64,000 nt of DNA from Closterium sp. NIES-65 (GCA_948144175.1 CANXME010002049.1:186001-250000), one strand, 5' to 3'. Shown: positions 53,520 to 64,000, counted from the stretch's first letter. The notes: generated from the letters alone by a model not told the origin. Made by a program: numbers and translations.

Positions 53520-56500
53520 TGAGAAAACGAACGAGAATGAATTGACTAAGGGAAACTTGGGTACAAGAACAAACCCTAGAAAGTCGTACCCCATATGTGC
53601 TACCCCACTATAGCCTATAACAGCTATGTCATATAAATCCGACACACCCCCATAGGCAAAGTGGGGGAGAACAAGGGGTCACAAGACCAGTCAAGCAAAG
53701 CAAAGCAAGCTCAGGGTGGATCACAAAGTCACCACACATTCCGAGCACAAGTTCAAGGCCACAAGGCCAGTTCACATGCAGGATTACACATATATGAATA
53801 AGGCTAGACAAGCAAGAGCAGGTGTATATATATATATGTAGCAGTACAAACAAGGTCAAGTGGTGAGCAAGTGAGGAAAGGCAGGCATAAGACCTAGCTG
53901 AGTACAGAAGCGCTGATGATTACAAGGCGCAAGCGCCTTGGTGAAGATATCAGCAGTGTTGGCCTCAGAGGCCACGTATGCAAGGCGCAGCTGACCACGC
54001 TGTTGTAGCTCACGAGCAAGGAAGTAGCGAAGAGCAATGTGCTTCGTTCTGTGCTCCACTCTCTGCTCCCGACACAAGGCGAGCATGGCCTTGTTGTCTA
54101 CGTACAGCATTGGAGGAGAACGAGGCGACTCTCCGAGGTCAGTCAGCAGGTAGGTGAGCCAGCGAAGCTCCTGTGCAGCCATGGCTCCTGCGTAGATCTC
54201 AGCCTCACAACTGGAGCCGAGAACAGAAGACGAGCGGGTAGCCCGCCACGAAACAGAGCTGGAACCAAGGCTGAAGGTGTAACCCTGTGACGACCGCTGC
54301 GTAGCCTGGTCGTCAGCCCAAGAAGCGTCTGCGTGCCCAGTGAGGACCACTGGACTCTGCCCTCCAAGCACAAGCCCCATGCCCGACGTACTACACAAGT
54401 AGCGCAACACCCTCTTCGCTGCAGCCATGTGCTCTGGTCGGTGTCTCCCAGGAGCAACATAGCGTGCCAAGATGCTAAGAGGGTATGCAAGGTCAGGTCG
54501 TGTGCAGGTCATCAGGTACATGAGGCAGCCAACAAGCTCTGGGTAGGGGCCACTCGGCTCTACGGACTCATCCAAAGGCAGAGCTGAGAGCGAGAGGCGA
54601 GTAGGCAGAGGAGTGGCCTGAGGCGAGGAGTACGTGAAGCCGAAGCGCTGAAGGACCTGCTGCACCATGTGTGACTGAGTCAGGGTAATGGTGCGGTGTG
54701 CTTTGTCCAGGGTGATCTGCAAGCCAAGGTAGCTGCGCAGTTCACCCACGTCTGTGCACGTGTGTCTCTTCTACAGCTCGGACTTCACGTGGGCGAGTCC
54801 AGCAGTGTCAGCTGTGGCAAAGACCAAGTCGTCGACGTACACGAGGATGTAGAACGGCGGCAAAGAAGTGTCGGTGCGCAGAAACAGCGACGGGTCGGCA
54901 GTAGAGGGAGCAAACCCAAGAGCCGCAAGCGTAGTCCTCAGTTTGTCGTGCCACTCACGGTGTGCCTGGCGGAGACTGTAGACTGGCCGTCGGAGGCTCC
55001 ACTGGGTGCCAGGAGGAAAAGACCCAGTGAAGCCAAGTGGGCGACGCAGCCAGATCTCCTCGTGGAGGCTGCCCTGCAAGAAAGCAGTGCTGAAGTCAAG
55101 AGAGTGCAGCTCGTAGTCACGGTGAGCAGCTATGTGCAGCAGTACCCGAAGAGTGGTCATCTTCGAGGTGGGAGAGAAAGTCTGAAAGTAGTAAACTACC
55201 TGCCGCTGACTGAAGCCACAAGCCACGTAACGCGCCTTGAAGACAGGCGGAGAACCCGGCGGCCGCTTCACCCTGAAAATCCACATGCTACTGACGATGT
55301 TTGCCCCAGACGGGGGAACCTCGTCAACGTAGGAGCCTGTGGACTTCCAGGAAGCCATCTCTGCATCCATAGCTGCCTGCCACTGAGAGGAGTAGGGACC
55401 CTCTATCGCCTCCGCGTAAGAGCGCGGAGTCGGGATGTCTAGTGCATCCGGGTCTCCCTCAGGGGCTAGCAGTACAGACGCGAGATGAGGTGAAGCGGCA
55501 GCCAAGCACTGAAACTCCTCCTGCCTGTCCTCAAGGACGTCCGTGCCAAGGGCACACGCACCCCCGACGGACGGAGGACAGACAGACTCAGACTCAGCGA
55601 CAAGACTAGCAGCGTAGTCTAGACGACAGCGAGCAGCAAAGTCGACGAGCTCAGCAACTAGGGCAGACGCAGCAGTGGACTCAAAGGAAAGGTCAATGAC
55701 GACAGTAGCAAGGAGACGCGTGACAGTAGGACTGGCAGCACGAAGAGAGTCCGACTCCGGGTCGGCAAGAGCAGGAAGAAAGGACTCAGGAGGAGAAGGC
55801 AAAGGGGCACGCAGAGGAGCAGTGGACGGACGCAGAGACATCCAGTGCGTGCCAGGGACAGGAGGAGGACGCTGACGCGAACCACGACCACTAGTGCGAG
55901 CAGGACGGACAGGCGACGCAGGGCGAGACGCAGGCTCACGACGCTCAGCAAGACCTCCAGTAGGACCAGTGTAGGGAGAAGGAACAGGCAGTGGGGAGGC
56001 CGGCTGTAACTGTAACTGTGACGGGACAGGCTGTGGACACTCTAAGGGAGGAGGAGGACCAGTAGAAAAGTGAGCAAGGACAGGACCCCCAGAGGGGTCT
56101 GCCAGAGAGACTATAACTGGCCGACCAAGCGTTGTGAGTGTGGTGCGGTCTCGAAAGAATGAGCGAAAAGCCCCCGAGTCAAAAGTGAAGGTGTGGGAGG
56201 CCGAAGCCGACGCGGTACCTGAGAGAGCAGACTCACTAGCACCTGAGGAATCAGACGCACTGGCACCTAGAGCAACAGCCTCGCTAGCACCTAGAGCAGC
56301 AGCCTCACCAGTACCTAGTGCAGCAGTCTCAATGCCCGGGTCGAGCGGAAAGCACCGGTAATAGTCACCCTCATCACTAATAGTCACAGCATACATGGCA
56401 GCAAGAATTGCATCAAAGTCAAGGTCAAAGATAGCTACTCCCGCCCTAGACAGCTCGCCCCAGCGAGGGATCTCAGTGGCCTCAGGGAACTGGTGACGCC

Positions 56501-57302
56501 AAGCGTCCGTAAGGCGGCCAAAGCAGCGCTGGGTGGAGTGCGCACCCCCGCACTGCTCACCCGCGCGTTCGTCGGTGCGTAGAACGTAGGTGCAAGGACT
56601 AGTACCCCCACCCCGCTGGCGTGCAGTGTACCACTCACGGAGCTGCTGAGGGGGGGGGGATGTCACGAGTGCGCTGCTGCTGCTGGCGCTGACCACCACC
56701 GGAGCCGACCCTCTGCGCAGCGCCACCCCGACCAGCTCCGCCTCCTCCGCCGCCGCCTCCTCCTCCGCCTCCACCTCCGCCACCTCCGCCCCCACCGCCA
56801 CCGCCGCCTCCGCCTCCGCCTCCACTGCCACCACCGACACCTCCACCCCCGCCACCACTCCCACCACCACCCCCACCCCCTCCACTGCCGCCACCGCCAC
56901 CTCCGCCACCCCCTCCAGCCCCTCCAGCGTCCTTGCCCCCCTTGCCCTTGCCGGTGCGGATTCTCCCGCTCGGGGCTGACGCAGCGCCGACCAACTCGAA
57001 ACCAACGAGGTCGGCCGCAGCAGCAGAGGCAACAGAGGGCAAAAGGGGGGAGGGGGAACACCCCTCAAAGACGGGGGTGCGAGGGTCACCACGACAGGCT
57101 CTTACAACGACTATGCTCTTCTCTTCCGCTAGGAGGGCCTTAGGAACAGTTCCCACAGGGGAACCTGCTCGATACCATGAGAAAACGAACGAGAATGAAT
57201 TGACTAAGGGAAAGTTGGGTACAAGTACAAACCCTAGAAAGTCGTACCCCATATGTGCTACCCCACTATACTCTACAACAGCTATGTCATATAAATCTGA
57301 CA
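53520..57302 (-). mobile_element. Copia-3: copia element lacking integrase
   Basis: 125-bp LTRs at 53520-53644 and 57178-57302. On the minus strand the primer site TGGTATCGAGCAGG runs almost directly into the middle of gag (LLAEEKSIVVV), so the leader and Gag N terminus are deleted. The protease continues in frame into the pre-RT linker, omitting the whole integrase. The flanks (ACAGC left, AGTAC right) do not match and the adjoining Gypsy-B sequence is missing. A deletion or a recombination between two insertions therefore accompanied it. Confidence 0.9.
53856..57117 (-). pseudogene. Copia-3 Gag-Pol remnants: partial gag, protease, reverse transcriptase, RNase H
   Basis: Gag tail with poly-Gly and knuckle (Cys, 13 residues, CGGAHSTQRC), protease (FDSGAFRSFFRDRTTL; Ser after Ala replaced by Phe), the joint GGPVLAHFSTGPPPPLECPQ, then RT (MWIFRVKRPPGSPPVFKARY, LDFSTAFLQGSL, ILVYVDDLV). 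A stop at 54771 follows VKSEL, where Copia-1 reads LLKRHTC. RNase H (HADASWADD, SSCEAEIYAGAMAAQELRW) continues to 53856. A frame change occurs in the poly-Gly region near 56640. Confidence 0.88.
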
Positions 57303-57672
57303 AGTACGACGGCTTATGCCAGCTATGCTTACTTGCCTTACTTTATTATGCTAATTCTAGCATAGGATAATTATATGCATGCATGAATTGCTTGATTTCC
57401 TAGGCTAGGTGCTTTCCTATATTTTATTATAGTTATTGCACCGAGCTAGGTTGCGTGCACCGAATTCTGGCTTTTCGGTTGCCACCGAATTGCCTTCTAC
57501 CGAATTCGGTAAGGATCTGTTCGGGACGCTTCGCGACCCGCGGAACCTTCGCGTAACACCTGGTTACGGGGCCTTGTGTCGAGCCTATATATAGCCTCGT
57601 GTTGTACCCAGGTGATCATTCAATTCATTTAACTCACATTCTCTTTTCTGAGCTCGATCCTAGATCCTCACA
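57303..57672 (+). repeat. Gypsy-B 3' LTR, missing its first 6 bp
   Basis: Begins AGTACGACGGC directly after the Copia-3 LTR and ends TCCTCACA. Gypsy-A gag resumes at 57673. Confidence 0.9.
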
Positions 57673-57901
57673 CCGCCAAACAAAACTCTGCACCGACCGG
57701 GAAACTCCAGCCGAACACCCCCGAGAGTAAGAATATTCCCTCTCGAGGTTTTCAAGCCTTTAAAAAATCCAGGGGAGATTTCGAGGCCAAGAAAAAGCCT
57801 TCAGACATTATTCAGGTACCTGAGAAGTTGGGCAAACCACTCTGGAGAGTTGAAAAGGGTCGTGCGTTCTAAGGAGTTCATATTCTCTCCCCGCAGCATA
57901 G
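57673..57901 (+). pseudogene. Gypsy-A gag, 3' fragment
   Basis: After the TSD it reads KQNSAPTGKLQPNTPESKNI and SRGFQAFKK, parallel to Gypsy-B (KQDPAPTGKLQPYTPTSKNI). It is cut by element C at about 57902. Confidence 0.8.
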
Positions 57902-59704
57902 TGTGAAATAATGAGGAATGAAGAAGAGTGGAGGTTCACTAGCAAGCAGTTGAGTACATATAGCAAACCCTAAATTGGGTTGTAATCACTATTGAGTACC
58001 CCACTGCAGGCTAGACAAACATAACATTCTGACACACCCCCATAGCCAAAGTGGGGTGTAATCAGCACAACAAGCTCAGGGTGGATCACAATGTCACCAC
58101 ACAATCTGAGCACAAGTACAAGAAGCAACAGTTTAAAGTTCACAAATGTAAGCAAAGCTAGAGGCTATCACCGAGGGCAACTGTGGAGGAGGAGGGACTA
58201 TGAGAGGAGAGGAGGTAGTGGGCGGCAGCTGAAGCTGCTGGCACACGGCGCAACTGGAGCAACTGGCACACGGGCAACTGGAGCAACTGGCACACTGGCA
58301 ACTGGAGCAACTGGCACACAGGCTACTGGAGTAACTGGCTCCGCGGCTAACTCTGAGCGGCAGGAGCAACGGACTCACGGGCGACTGGAGCAACTGGCTC
58401 ACGGGCGACTAGCGCAACGGGCTCACGGGCGACTGGCGCAACGGTCTCACGGGCGAATGGAGCTGCGGGCTTCTCGGCGGCCACCCCCCTTCAACCTCCC
58501 CAAACTATCCCACCCCCCTTTCACACACCCCCTGCTGCACCCTAGGTTCACTCACACCCCACCCCCTAGCACCACTCCGTCGACTCCCACACACCCACCC
58601 CCCTCAGCGGCAGCTGCAGCAGTGGGAGACAGAGGAGGAGGAGGAGCAGGGGAGACCACACACCCGCCACCCCCTACTCGCCACCCCCAAACCCTAACAC
58701 ATGGCAGGGCGGGATGGCGGGTAGGGAGGTTACGGGGGGGGGGGGGTGGGGGGGAAGAGGGGGGCCGACGCGCGGCCTCCCAGGGCGCCAAAGCAGGCGG
58801 CAGAGGGGGCGACGCTCGCCCCCCCCCCCCCCCCGGCCCCCTCAGGTCGCCTTGACAGGCGACAGGAAAAGTGGGGGGGGGGGGGGGGGCGGTGCACGGG
58901 TCCCCGGTGCGCCGCGCCAGGCGACGGAGCATGGCTGGGGCGGGGCTGGGGCAAGGCCGGGGCAGGGCCGCGAGAGGGTCGGGGCAGGGCCGGGGCAGGG
59001 CCACGACAGGGCGGCGATAGGGTCAATAGGGGCGGCGACGGGGCCGGTAGAGGCGGCGACGGGGCCGCTAGAGGCGGCGACGGGGCCGCGAAGAGCGGCG
59101 ACGGGGCCGCTAGGGGCGGTGACGGGGCCGCGAAGTGCGGCGACGTGGCCGCGAAGGGCGGCGACGGGGCCGCTAGGGGCGGCGTCGGGACCGCTAGGGG
59201 CGGCGACGGGACCGCTAGGGGCGGCGACGGGGCCGCGAAGGGGCCGCGAGGGGCGTGGAAGGGCGGCGACGGGCCGCGATGGGGCCGCGAGGGGTCGAGA
59301 AGGGCGGTGACGGGGCCGTTAGGGGCGGCGGCGGGGCCGTTAGGGGTGGCGACGGGGCCGCGAAGGGGCCGCGAGGGGCCTAGAAGGGCGGCAACGGGGC
59401 CGCGAAGGGGCCGCACGAGGGGCCTGAAAGGGCGGCAACGGGGCCGCGAAGGGGCCGAGAGGGGCCGAGAAGGAAATTGCGGTCGCACGCCACGGGGCGT
59501 GCAGCAGACAGAGTAGCAGCGGAAGCAGTTAGGTGGGCCCATAGGCCAGGAGCGTAGATGCTCTGATAGCATGTGAAATAATGAGGAATGAAGAAGAGTG
59601 GAGGTTCACTAGCAAGCAGTTGAGTAGATATAGCAAACCCTAAATTGGGCTGTACTCACTATTGAGTACCCCACTGCAGGCTAGACAAACATAACATTCT
59701 GACA
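57902..59704 (-). mobile_element. Element C: non-autonomous LTR element
   Basis: 133-bp LTRs (about 57902-58034 and 59572-59704, at least three differences). The minus-strand primer site is TGCTATCAGAGC and the purine tract CTATGGGGGTG. The interior is about 1.5 kb and GC-rich, with CAACTGG(A/C)GCAACTGGCACA repeats (58240-58450), G and C homopolymers and a GGCGGCGACGGGGCCGCGAAG-type array (58960-59460). No pol is present. No clean target duplication was found: a few bases of Gypsy-A seem lost at the left side. Confidence 0.88.
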
Positions 59705-59829
59705 AGGCTCCCCATTGCCCACAGGAGAAGCCTACACAGCTGCAAAGGCTTAAGGGAAGGTTCCAGGCCAAGACGAAGCTGAATTAGCCTCGGACAAATC
59801 CTTCTAACCCAACACAGTTAAAAATTGAT

Positions 59830-61219
59830 ATGGAGTCAGCAGCTTCGAGCGCAGGACCGAGGGATGATCTATTCGACGTACCCTACGATCCTATAAGCAA
59901 TACCATCTACGGTTACTCGGAGCAGCAGCAACCACTACTACTCGAGGTGATCCGCAACGGGCGACGCCTCCAGGCACTGGTGGACAGCGGTGCATCTCAC
60001 TCGGTGTGCGACCGCGGGACATTGGAGAAAATTGGAGAATCTTCGGAGGAGACCAAGTTCACGGCAACGATGGTGGACGGTACGAAACTTCCCATCCACG
60101 GCGAAGCATCATTGCAGCTGCACATAGGGGCGCTGAGGTGGAAGCCGACGTTGCCGATCACGAACATCAAGGGCTTAGATTTCATCTATGGGCGAGATTT
60201 CTTGAAGCGATTCAACCCCGAGATCGACTGGGTCAACAGGAAGGCGTGCATCTACAACAACGGGAAACGAGTGGAGCTGCGAAGCTGGACGGATACAGAG
60301 AGCGTTGCTGAAACGACACTGGCACGGTTTGAACGGACTGTGAACGAGAGTAACACGGGATACTTAGCACTGGTTATGGCAGCAGCACAGGAGGAGAAGC
60401 CGAGTTCGGAGCTACCTGCAGCAGTAAAGGAGGTGTTGGAGCAGTACAAAGATATAATGCCCGATGACCTACCCGCAGGAGTACCTCCAGCACGCACCCA
60501 CGAGCACGAGATCGTGGAGGAACCAGGTGCGAAACCCGTCTCACGTGCACCATACCGACTGAGTCCGACCGAACTGACAGACATGAAGAAACATATAGAA
60601 TATCTACTGGGCCGACAACTGATTCGCCCATCCACCTCTCCCTATGGTGCACCATTCTTCTTCACTCCAAAACCAGACGGTAGTCTACGGATGTGCATCG
60701 ACTACCGTGCATTGAACAAACAGACAGTTAAAAACAAATACCCCATACCGCGCATAGACGACCTACTCGACCAATGCAACAATCTTTTCGAAGTTGGACC
60801 TACAGTCGGGTTACTGGCAGATCAAGATGGCGGACAGCTCGATCCACAAGATGGGGTTCTGTACCAGATACGGCTCCTACGAATACTTGGTGATGCCGTT
60901 CGGACTTTGCAACGCACCAGCAACGTTTCAGGCGGAGATGAATCACATCTTACGACCCCTGCTGGACGAGTGCGTGGTGGTGTACCTGGACGACATTCTC
61001 ATCTACTCCAAGAACATGAAGGAGGACGTGGAGCATTTGCGGAAGGTGTTCGAGATCCTGCGGAAAAACAAGTTCTACGTAAAGCTGTCGAAGAGCGACT
61101 TCGCCCTGAAGAAGGTGCAGTTTCTCAGGCACATGGTTAGTGCCGACGGCGTACACGTGGTCCCGCGGAAGATCGAAGCCGTCAAGAAGTGGAAAGTACC
61201 GGAGAACGTGAAGGAGTTG
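59830..61219 (+). pseudogene. Gypsy-A protease and reverse transcriptase with one frameshift
   Basis: Protease [15 protein letters not shown] then [17 protein letters not shown] terminus [47 protein letters not shown]. Near 60785-60795 (CTTTTCG) the frame shifts by +1, and RT continues in the second frame: [32 protein letters not shown], catalytic [11 protein letters not shown]. It ends in TAG at 61220, where an ordinary codon before QFLGF is expected. Confidence 0.9.
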
Positions 61220-61258
61220 TAGCAGTTCCTAGGCTTCGCCAACTACTAGAACAGGTTC

Positions 61259-62507
61259 GTGCCGCAGTACGCAAAGATAACAGCGCCACTGACCGACCTA
61301 CTGAAAAAGGATACGCCCTTCAAATGGGATACTCCTCATCAGCAAGCCATGGAACAGCTACAGACAGCACTGACTACAGCGCCGGTACTCATCTTACCGG
61401 ATCCAGACAGGGACTACGTGGTGGAAGCAGACGCTAGTGACCAAGCAGTCGGAGCAGTACTGATGCAGGATCATGGACGCGGTTTGCAGCCCATCGCCTA
61501 CCTCAGTAAGAAGCTACACGGAGCAGAATTGAACTACCCCATCCATGACAAGGAAGCCTTAGCGATAGTCATAGCCTTCAAGGCGTGGAGGTGTTACCTA
61601 GAGGGAGCCAAGACTACAGTATACATTGACCACTGCAGTCTCAAATACCTGAAGTCGCAGCCAACGCTCTCACGGCGACAGGTGCGGTGGGTGGACTTCC
61701 TGGAACCTCACTTCCACTACGACATCGTCTACAAGCCCGGGCTACACAACGAAGCAGACGCATTGAGCCGCCCCGGACATGTAGCAGACATCCAGCTCGA
61801 CGGGATGAACCCTCTGCTCAAGGGTCTATTCCAACATGGGTACTCCGTGGACGCAGAGATTGCTACAGCACAGACCAAGAAGCTGTTACAGTGGGAGAAA
61901 GACTTAGCTGTAAGGAAGGGTTCAAGAAAGATTTGGGTACCGAATTACGCCCCACTACGGCAGATCCTATTGGAGGAGTTTCACGACGTACCTTACGCAG
62001 GACATTTCGGGAGCAACAAGACGTTAGCAGGGATAGCGAAGTATTACTACTGGCCCGGGATGGCAGCAGACGTGCTGCAGTTCGTCACCTCATGCGACAC
62101 GTGCCAGCGTATGAAGAGCATCAAGCAGAAAAAAGAAGGGTTACTACAGCCTCTACCCGTACCGGAGCAGCCATGGCAGGTCGTTAGCCTCGACTTTATC
62201 ACAGGACTTCCTTCGACCTCACGGGGGCACGATTCCATCCTCGTAGTAATCGATAAGTTCTCCAAAATGGGTCACTTCATACCGACCAACGCCACAGCTA
62301 CAGCTGAAGCAACCGCTCGCCTCTTCTTCGACCGCATCATCACCATCCACGGCGTCCCCGCTACACTCATCTCAGACAGAGACCCAAAATTCACCAGTAA
62401 GTTCTGGAAGGAGCTCATGGGACTATTGGGGACAAAGCTTGCATTGTCTTCAGCATACCACCCCCAGACTGACGGACAGACAGAGCGACTCAATCAAGTG
62501 GTTGAAT
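61259..62507 (+). CDS. Gypsy-A RNase H and integrase
   Basis: Open frame after a stop in FANY-stop-NRFV. RNase H (VVEADASDQAVGAVLMQDHG, YPIHDKEALAIVIAFKAW, YIDHCSLKYLKSQP) and integrase (HFGSNKT, SCDTCQRMKSIKQKK, SLDFITGLP, ISDRDPKFTSKFW, SSAYHPQTDGQTERLNQ). It ends at TAG in VVE-stop-LLRT, where Gln is usual. Confidence 0.9.
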
Positions 62508-63253
62508 AGTTACTGCGCACAGCTTGCAAGGACGACGTCAGCCACTGGGACACACAATTACCGACCCTAGAGTTTGCTTACAACAACGCATCACATGCGG
62601 CCACAGGGAAAACTCCTTTCTTCCTGTGTTACGGACGGGAACCACTCACACCACAGCAGCCAACCACACCGGCACACGTCCAAGCCGCACATGACTTCGT
62701 CACCACCATGCAGCAGCTATGGGAGAAGACTCAGCGACGACTCACCACGATGCAGACCTCCCTGAAGCAGTATGCCGATCGTCAGCGACGTGATCACTCA
62801 ATAGCAGTCGGAGATCAGGTGCTTCTTGACACGCGCAACTTGAAACTGTCTCACCTCCCATCCAAACTCCGGCCTCGCTTCTGTGGTCCTTTTCTCGTTG
62901 AGGCACAGGTGACACCAGTTACATTCGGCTTGCGCTTACCAGATACATGGAAGCTTCACAACGCTTTCCATGTTCAGCTACTGAAGCCCTACAAGGACCC
63001 TAACCAACAATTCCAGGGACGGCAGCTACCGCCACCACCACCTGTTCTCGTACAGGATGAACCAGAGTACCAAGTGGAATGCGTTCTCACTCATCGGCGC
63101 CGCGGTGGCAAGACCCTCGAGTTCCTGATACGCTGGAAGGGATACGACCCCAATGAGGACAGTTGGGTTGCAGAAGCTGATATGGGCAACGCACGCCATG
63201 CTCTCAAGGACTATCTTGTCAAGCAGGGTGTTTCTCACGCCACCCAGCTTTGA
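62508..63253 (+). CDS. Gypsy-A integrase C terminus and chromodomain
   Basis: LPTLEFAYNNASHAATGKTP, LLDTRNLKLSHLPSKLRPRF, CGPFLVEAQVTPV, NAFHVQLLKPYKDP, then a chromodomain (EYQVECVLTHRRRGGKTLEF, LIRWKGYDPNEDSWV) to HATQL and a stop at 63251-63253. The purine tract and 3' LTR follow at once. Confidence 0.9.
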
Positions 63254-63263
63254 GGGGGGGACG

Positions 63264-63630
63264 TGTGAGAGTACGACGGCTTATGCTAGCTATGCTTGCT
63301 TGCCTTTACTTTATTATGCTATTTCTAGCATAGATAATTATATGCATGCATGAATTGCTTGATTTCATAGGCTAGGTGCTTTCCTATATTTTATTATAGT
63401 TATAGCACCGAGCTAGGTTGCGTGCACCGAATTCTGGCTTTTTGGTTGCCACCGAATTACCTTCTACCGAATTCGGGAAGGATCTGTTCGGGACGCTTCG
63501 CGACCCACGGAACCTTCGCATAACACCTGGTTACGGGGCCTTGTGTCGAGCCTATATATAGCCTCGTGTTGTACCCAGGTGATCATTCAATTCACATTCT
63601 CTTTTCTGAGCTCGATCCTAGATCCTCACA
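63264..63630 (+). repeat. Gypsy-A 3' LTR
   Basis: 367 bp, TGTGAGAGTACGACGGC to GATCCTCACA. It differs from the 5' LTR at several bases and by a short deletion (CATTCAACT). Confidence 0.93.
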
Positions 63631-63966
63631 GTGGCGCCGTTCTCCCATTCGAGCCTGTTTGTGGTATCGCGCCCCGACGATCTGCTGGCTCCGAGGCACC
63701 ATGGCTGTCAAATGATGCACTTTGATTCGAAAGACAGGTTCGACGCGGTGAACCACCAATCTTTGCTGGTGAACGAAGTTCTCGAGTGAGTCACCGATTT
63801 GCCACCCTGCTGTCGACTTGCCGTTCTCGACAATTTCTTACTCTCCTGTCCGTTGCTTTGCAGTTGGATGAAGCGGCAGCTTCGCGCCGAGTACGAGACG
63901 ACTGGCGGGTTGTCACCGAGCACGAGCAGGGGGTGCTTAGCCTCCTCGACATGCGTCTGTAAATGA
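63631..63966 (+). pseudogene. Split host gene, rest of exon 3 and exon 4
   Basis: Exon 3 begins at 40874 (12 nt before Gypsy-A) and resumes at 63636 after the target copy. It reads SSLFVVSRPDDLLAPRHHGC, QMMHFDSKDRFDAVNHQSLL and VNEVL, with donor GTGAGT at 63786. Exon 4 from 63864 (acceptor TTTGCAG) reads WMKRQLRAEYETTGG in phase and could end at TGA 63964-63966. A donor-like GTAAGC at 63987 leaves open that the gene continues beyond the window. The family is unrecognised. Confidence 0.55.
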
Positions 63967-64000
63967 TCAAGAGTTTCGATCATCTGGTAAGCCAACCCCC

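Larger units (their letters stand above)
46732..57672 (+). mobile_element. Gypsy-B: second copy of the Gypsy-A family, nested in Gypsy-A gag
   Basis: 5' LTR 46732-47106 (375 bp). 3' LTR 57303-57672, lacking its first 6 bp. Flanks are CCGCG and CCGCC, and the Gypsy-A gag text continues in frame across the insertion (TNGGSA then KQNSAPTGKLQP). Internal insertions are D, the TRIM with E inside, and Copia-3. The pol has two in-frame deletions, and everything between the integrase core and the 3' LTR is missing. Confidence 0.9.
40886..63630 (+). mobile_element. Gypsy-A: composite Ty3 chromovirus, outer layer of the nest
   Basis: 5' LTR 40886-41261 (376 bp) and 3' LTR 63264-63630 (367 bp, lacking a short repeat near the end). 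The flanks are GTGAC (40881-40885) and GTGGC (63631-63635), a 5-bp target copy with one mismatch. The coding pieces are gag (41693-41790, 45893-46731, 57673-57901 and 59705-59829) and pol (59830-63253), with chromodomain and purine tract GAGGGGGGGACG. The interruptions are Copia-2, Gypsy-B and element C. After removing them about 5 kb remains. It lies inside coding exon 3 of the split gene. Confidence 0.92.

Noticed and set aside
53644-53860. AT-rich tandem TATATA near Copia-3 and Copia-1 3' ends as host promoters
   Set aside because: Both lie between RNase H and the LTR of copia elements, so they are element 3' untranslated sequence.
58091-59572. Long frames in element C
   Set aside because: Low-complexity GC arrays on both strands with no pol or gag motif.

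Overview
The window looks like nuclear DNA of a green plant-lineage eukaryote. The host genes have spliceosomal introns and their best family matches are plant-type. The retrotransposons are Ty1/copia elements and Ty3/gypsy chromoviruses with initiator-Met-tRNA-type primer sites. The very repeat-rich GC-rich sequence, and a copia Gag with a conserved C-x13-C-x3-H-x4-C knuckle beside Gly/Ala/Pro-rich spacers, make a zygnematophycean alga (Closterium-like) my best guess. That placement is from memory, not from a search.

Left part (1-31100): three host genes, all on the minus strand. An N-acetylglucosaminyltransferase II gene (MGAT2-like, 1309-5970) runs off or is cut at the left end. A GINS subunit SLD5 gene lies at 13454-17558. 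A long gene resembling RNA polymerase I factor TAF1A spans about 18430-31085. The striking common feature is that short exon-plus-intron pieces of all three genes are tandemly copied two to eight times. Several of these arrays contain, or sit beside, an 18-bp palindrome of the form TTTTGAGNCGNCTCAAAA. Between MGAT2 and SLD5 lies a complete Ty3 chromovirus (6581-12141, duplicated target TCAAC) with a textbook -1 frameshift site between gag and pol, followed by a solo LTR in the opposite orientation (12193-12523, target AAACC). The TAF1A-like gene contains a 1.7-kb 10-bp minisatellite and a hAT-type MITE (27219-27550, 8-bp target duplication).

Right part (32879-64000): an unrecognised plus-strand gene whose coding exons are split by retrotransposons. 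Copia-1 (33108-40597, target GAGTG) sits in intron 1. A 22.7-kb composite chromovirus, Gypsy-A (40886-63630), sits inside exon 3, and the frame resumes correctly when it is removed. Gypsy-A holds a deleted copia (Copia-2), a second copy of its own family (Gypsy-B, 46732-57672) and a non-autonomous LTR element (C). Gypsy-B holds non-autonomous element D, an integrase-less Copia-3, and a 375-bp TRIM (50392-52545) that itself holds non-autonomous element E. The TRIM is the most unusual element: its LTR end plus primer site form a tRNA-like sequence with intact pol III A and B boxes.

Most elements are defective through in-frame deletions at short direct repeats or through nonsense codons, yet several LTR pairs are nearly identical, so insertion was recent. 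I see no rRNA gene, no conventional tRNA gene and no CRISPR array.
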